From: JARYMI01 sp037444845 | Lineage (GTDB): Bacteria; Acidobacteriota; Aminicenantia; Aminicenantales; UBA8522 | Reading direction: 5' to 3' | NCBI GenBank assembly: GCA_037444845.1 | Contig: JBBILQ010000091.1 | Coordinates: 1-5,953, forward strand | Length of the DNA stretch: 5,953 nucleotides | Shown: positions 4,627-5,953 of the stretch, in pieces | Layout: every line of letters begins with the position of its first letter | Numbering within the stretch: position 1 is the stretch's first letter | Notes under the pieces: generated by a model | What the model saw: the letters and a program-made list of their open reading frames with translations, nothing else | What the model was told of the DNA's origin: nothing | Database searches by the model: none | Program-made: the position numbers and the translations under genes

Positions 4627-5903
4627 AAATGAGGAAACGACAGAAATTTCTTAGATTGGATAAGTGGACGATCCTGGGCTTGTTTTCTGTCATCCTGATA
4701 TTCCTTTTTTCCCCTGTCTCGCTTTCAGCGCAAAAAAATTCCTGCCTGGAATGCCATCTTCAGCTCGAGGAGGAGCTCCAAGCGCCCGCCCAGGATTTCC
4801 AGGGAGATATCCACCGACAGTTCGGGCTGAGCTGCCAGGATTGTCACGGCGGCAACCCTCTTGAGGAGGATATCGAACGGGCCAAGGACAAAACCTTCAA
4901 GGGAGCGCCGGCCAGGGTGAAGATTCCGGAGGCCTGCGGCTCATGCCATTCCGATTCTGCCTTCATGAGGCGTTACAACCCCAACCTGCGGGTCGATCAG
5001 CTCAACCTCTACTGGACAAGCCAGCATGGAAAGGGCCTGAAGAAAGGAAACGACCGCACGGCCGTTTGCACGGACTGCCACGGCGTCCACGGCATCCAGA
5101 CGTCCAATTTTCCCAAGTCCATGACATTCGCCTGGAACATCCCGGAGGCGTGCGGCCGCTGCCATTCCGACAAGGATTATATGAAGGCCTCCGGGTTGCC
5201 CACAAACCAGGTCGATGACTACGGGGAAAGCGTCCATGCCCAGGCCCTCTTCGAGAAAAAGGACCTTGGCGCGCCTGCCTGCAACGATTGCCACGGGAAT
5301 CATGGCGCTGCGCCGCCCGAAGTCACTTCCGTCGCCTATGTCTGCCGGCAGTGCCACGTTAGCGTCGGTGATCTTTTCTCAAGGAGCCCCCATAAAACCG
5401 CCTACGACGGGCTGGGGATTTCGGAGTGCGAAGCCTGCCACGGGAACCATAAAATCGTCCGATCTTCGGACGAGATGCTGGCCGGCGGAAGCAAGGACGT
5501 CTGTATTCGCTGCCATGATGCCGGGACTGAGACCTACGAAGCCGGCCTGCGCCTGAGGGAGGTACTGGCCGCTTTCGTTTCTGCTTACAAGGGAGCTGAA
5601 GGCCTTCTGGCCAGTGCCGAAGCCAAGGGAGTTGAAGTGAGCCAGGCCAAGTTCACCCTCCAGGAAGCCAACACAGTTTTAATCCGGGTCCGCAACCTCA
5701 CCCATGCTCTTTCATTTCCTGAAATCGAAGCCCAGCTCAGCGATGGCCAAAAGGTCCTCGAAGACGTCAAAGCCCGCGGTCAAGAAGCCATTGAAGAGGC
5801 CAGGTTCCGCCGGACGGGCCTCATCGTGGCTACCGTCTTCCTCTTCCTCCTGGCAGCGGCTCTTTACCTCAAGCTCAGAGACCTCCGGCAACGCTCCATC
5901 TAG
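4620..5903 (+). CDS. Membrane-anchored nonaheme cytochrome c
   Basis: 427 residues. The N-terminus is a signal peptide (basic to about residue 16, hydrophobic 17-30, likely cleavage after SLSA at 37). Nine CxxCH heme sites start at C42, C72, C106, C150, C178, C221, C242, C270 and C295. Further histidines (H65, H136, H157, H206, H228, H258, H277) suggest bis-histidine hemes. The heme part is built of four diheme repeats plus one last site; units two and three are clearly duplicated (IPEACG-x-CHSD at 103-112 and 174-184). Residues about 303-398 form a charged helical region, followed by a membrane helix (about 399-417) and a basic tail, so the hemes face outside. It stands where cytochrome c1 or f would be and is the likely electron exit of the complex. 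The start is uncertain: ATG 4620 (chosen), GTG 4623 (GTGA overlap with the cytochrome b stop) or ATG 4629; all keep the signal peptide. Confidence 0.92.
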   Translation: MVKMRKRQKFLRLDKWTILGLFSVILIFLFSPVSLSAQKNSCLECHLQLEEELQAPAQDFQGDIHRQFGLSCQDCHGGNPLEEDIERAKDKTFKGAPARVKIPEACGSCHSDSAFMRRYNPNLRVDQLNLYWTSQHGKGLKKGNDRTAVCTDCHGVHGIQTSNFPKSMTFAWNIPEACGRCHSDKDYMKASGLPTNQVDDYGESVHAQALFEKKDLGAPACNDCHGNHGAAPPEVTSVAYVCRQCHVSVGDLFSRSPHKTAYDGLGISECEACHGNHKIVRSSDEMLAGGSKDVCIRCHDAGTETYEAGLRLREVLAAFVSAYKGAEGLLASAEAKGVEVSQAKFTLQEANTVLIRVRNLTHALSFPEIEAQLSDGQKVLEDVKARGQEAIEEARFRRTGLIVATVFLFLLAAALYLKLRDLRQRSI

Positions 5904-5918
5904 CCTGACCTATTCACA
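5900..5918 (+). repeat. Copy B of the 19-nt inverted repeat shared by both window ends
   Basis: CTAGCCTGACCTATTCACA begins within the stop codon of the cytochrome gene and matches copy A (minus strand 51-33) at 16 of 19 bases. It is followed by A-rich, then C-rich sequence (cccctcccc at 5938-5946) running into a G run at the window end, where a hairpin may be cut off. It may be the start of a dispersed intergenic or terminator-associated repeat. Confidence 0.4.
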
Positions 5919-5953
5919 AATTATGCCAGAAAGCAGGCCCCTCCCCTGGGGGG

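Noticed and set aside
5931..5953. Rho-independent terminator after the cytochrome gene
   Set aside because: C-rich and G-rich tracts face each other, but the window ends before a full stem and any T run, so it cannot be confirmed.
1..5953. tRNA, CRISPR array, complete insertion sequence or riboswitch
   Set aside because: No cloverleaf-like sequence, no regularly spaced direct repeats, no transposase frame and no recognised aptamer was seen on either strand.

Overview
The window reads as a piece of a bacterial chromosome (moderately high GC in the genes, AT-rich spacer) carrying a respiratory electron-transfer operon. Gene content (system II cytochrome c maturation, a Rieske protein, a fused b6-type cytochrome b and a nine-heme cytochrome c) fits a quinone-using anaerobe or facultative anaerobe, for example an Acidobacteriota/Aminicenantes-like or deltaproteobacterial lineage. 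That placement is a guess from gene content; no phylogenetic marker is present.

Left part, 1-746. The minus strand holds an edge-truncated reading frame at 1-187 whose first residues resemble dodecin but which lacks a proper start (possible gene remnant). Next on the same strand is a small, well-initiated gene at 497-264 for a secreted peptide with 12 cysteines in about 50 mature residues. The AT-rich spacer 498-746 separates it from the divergent operon and carries a near-perfect 20-bp inverted repeat (575-594 / 697-716). Each arm lies within a promoter-like sequence pointing to its own gene.

Main part, 747-5903, plus strand: resB - ccsA - a 46-codon unknown ORF - Rieske protein - cytochrome b - nonaheme cytochrome c. 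Most junctions overlap or nearly touch (ATGA at 2096-2099, an 8-nt overlap at 3122-3129, a 5-nt gap at 3548-3552, an overlap near 4620-4626), so this is probably one transcript. ResB and CcsA together form the system II heme exporter/cytochrome c synthase. The Rieske protein and cytochrome b form the quinol-oxidising core. The nonaheme cytochrome, exported and anchored by a C-terminal helix, takes the place usually held by cytochrome c1 or f. The inferred flow is quinol -> Rieske/cytochrome b -> nonaheme cytochrome -> unknown acceptor outside the membrane, with the heme-attachment machinery for that cytochrome co-encoded.

A 19-nt sequence occurs in opposite orientation near the two ends of the window (33-51 and 5900-5918) and may be a dispersed repeat. 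The most novel items are the cysteine-rich secreted peptide with its extreme Shine-Dalgarno sequence, the mirrored promoter repeats linking it to the respiratory operon, and the small ORF coupled to the Rieske gene.
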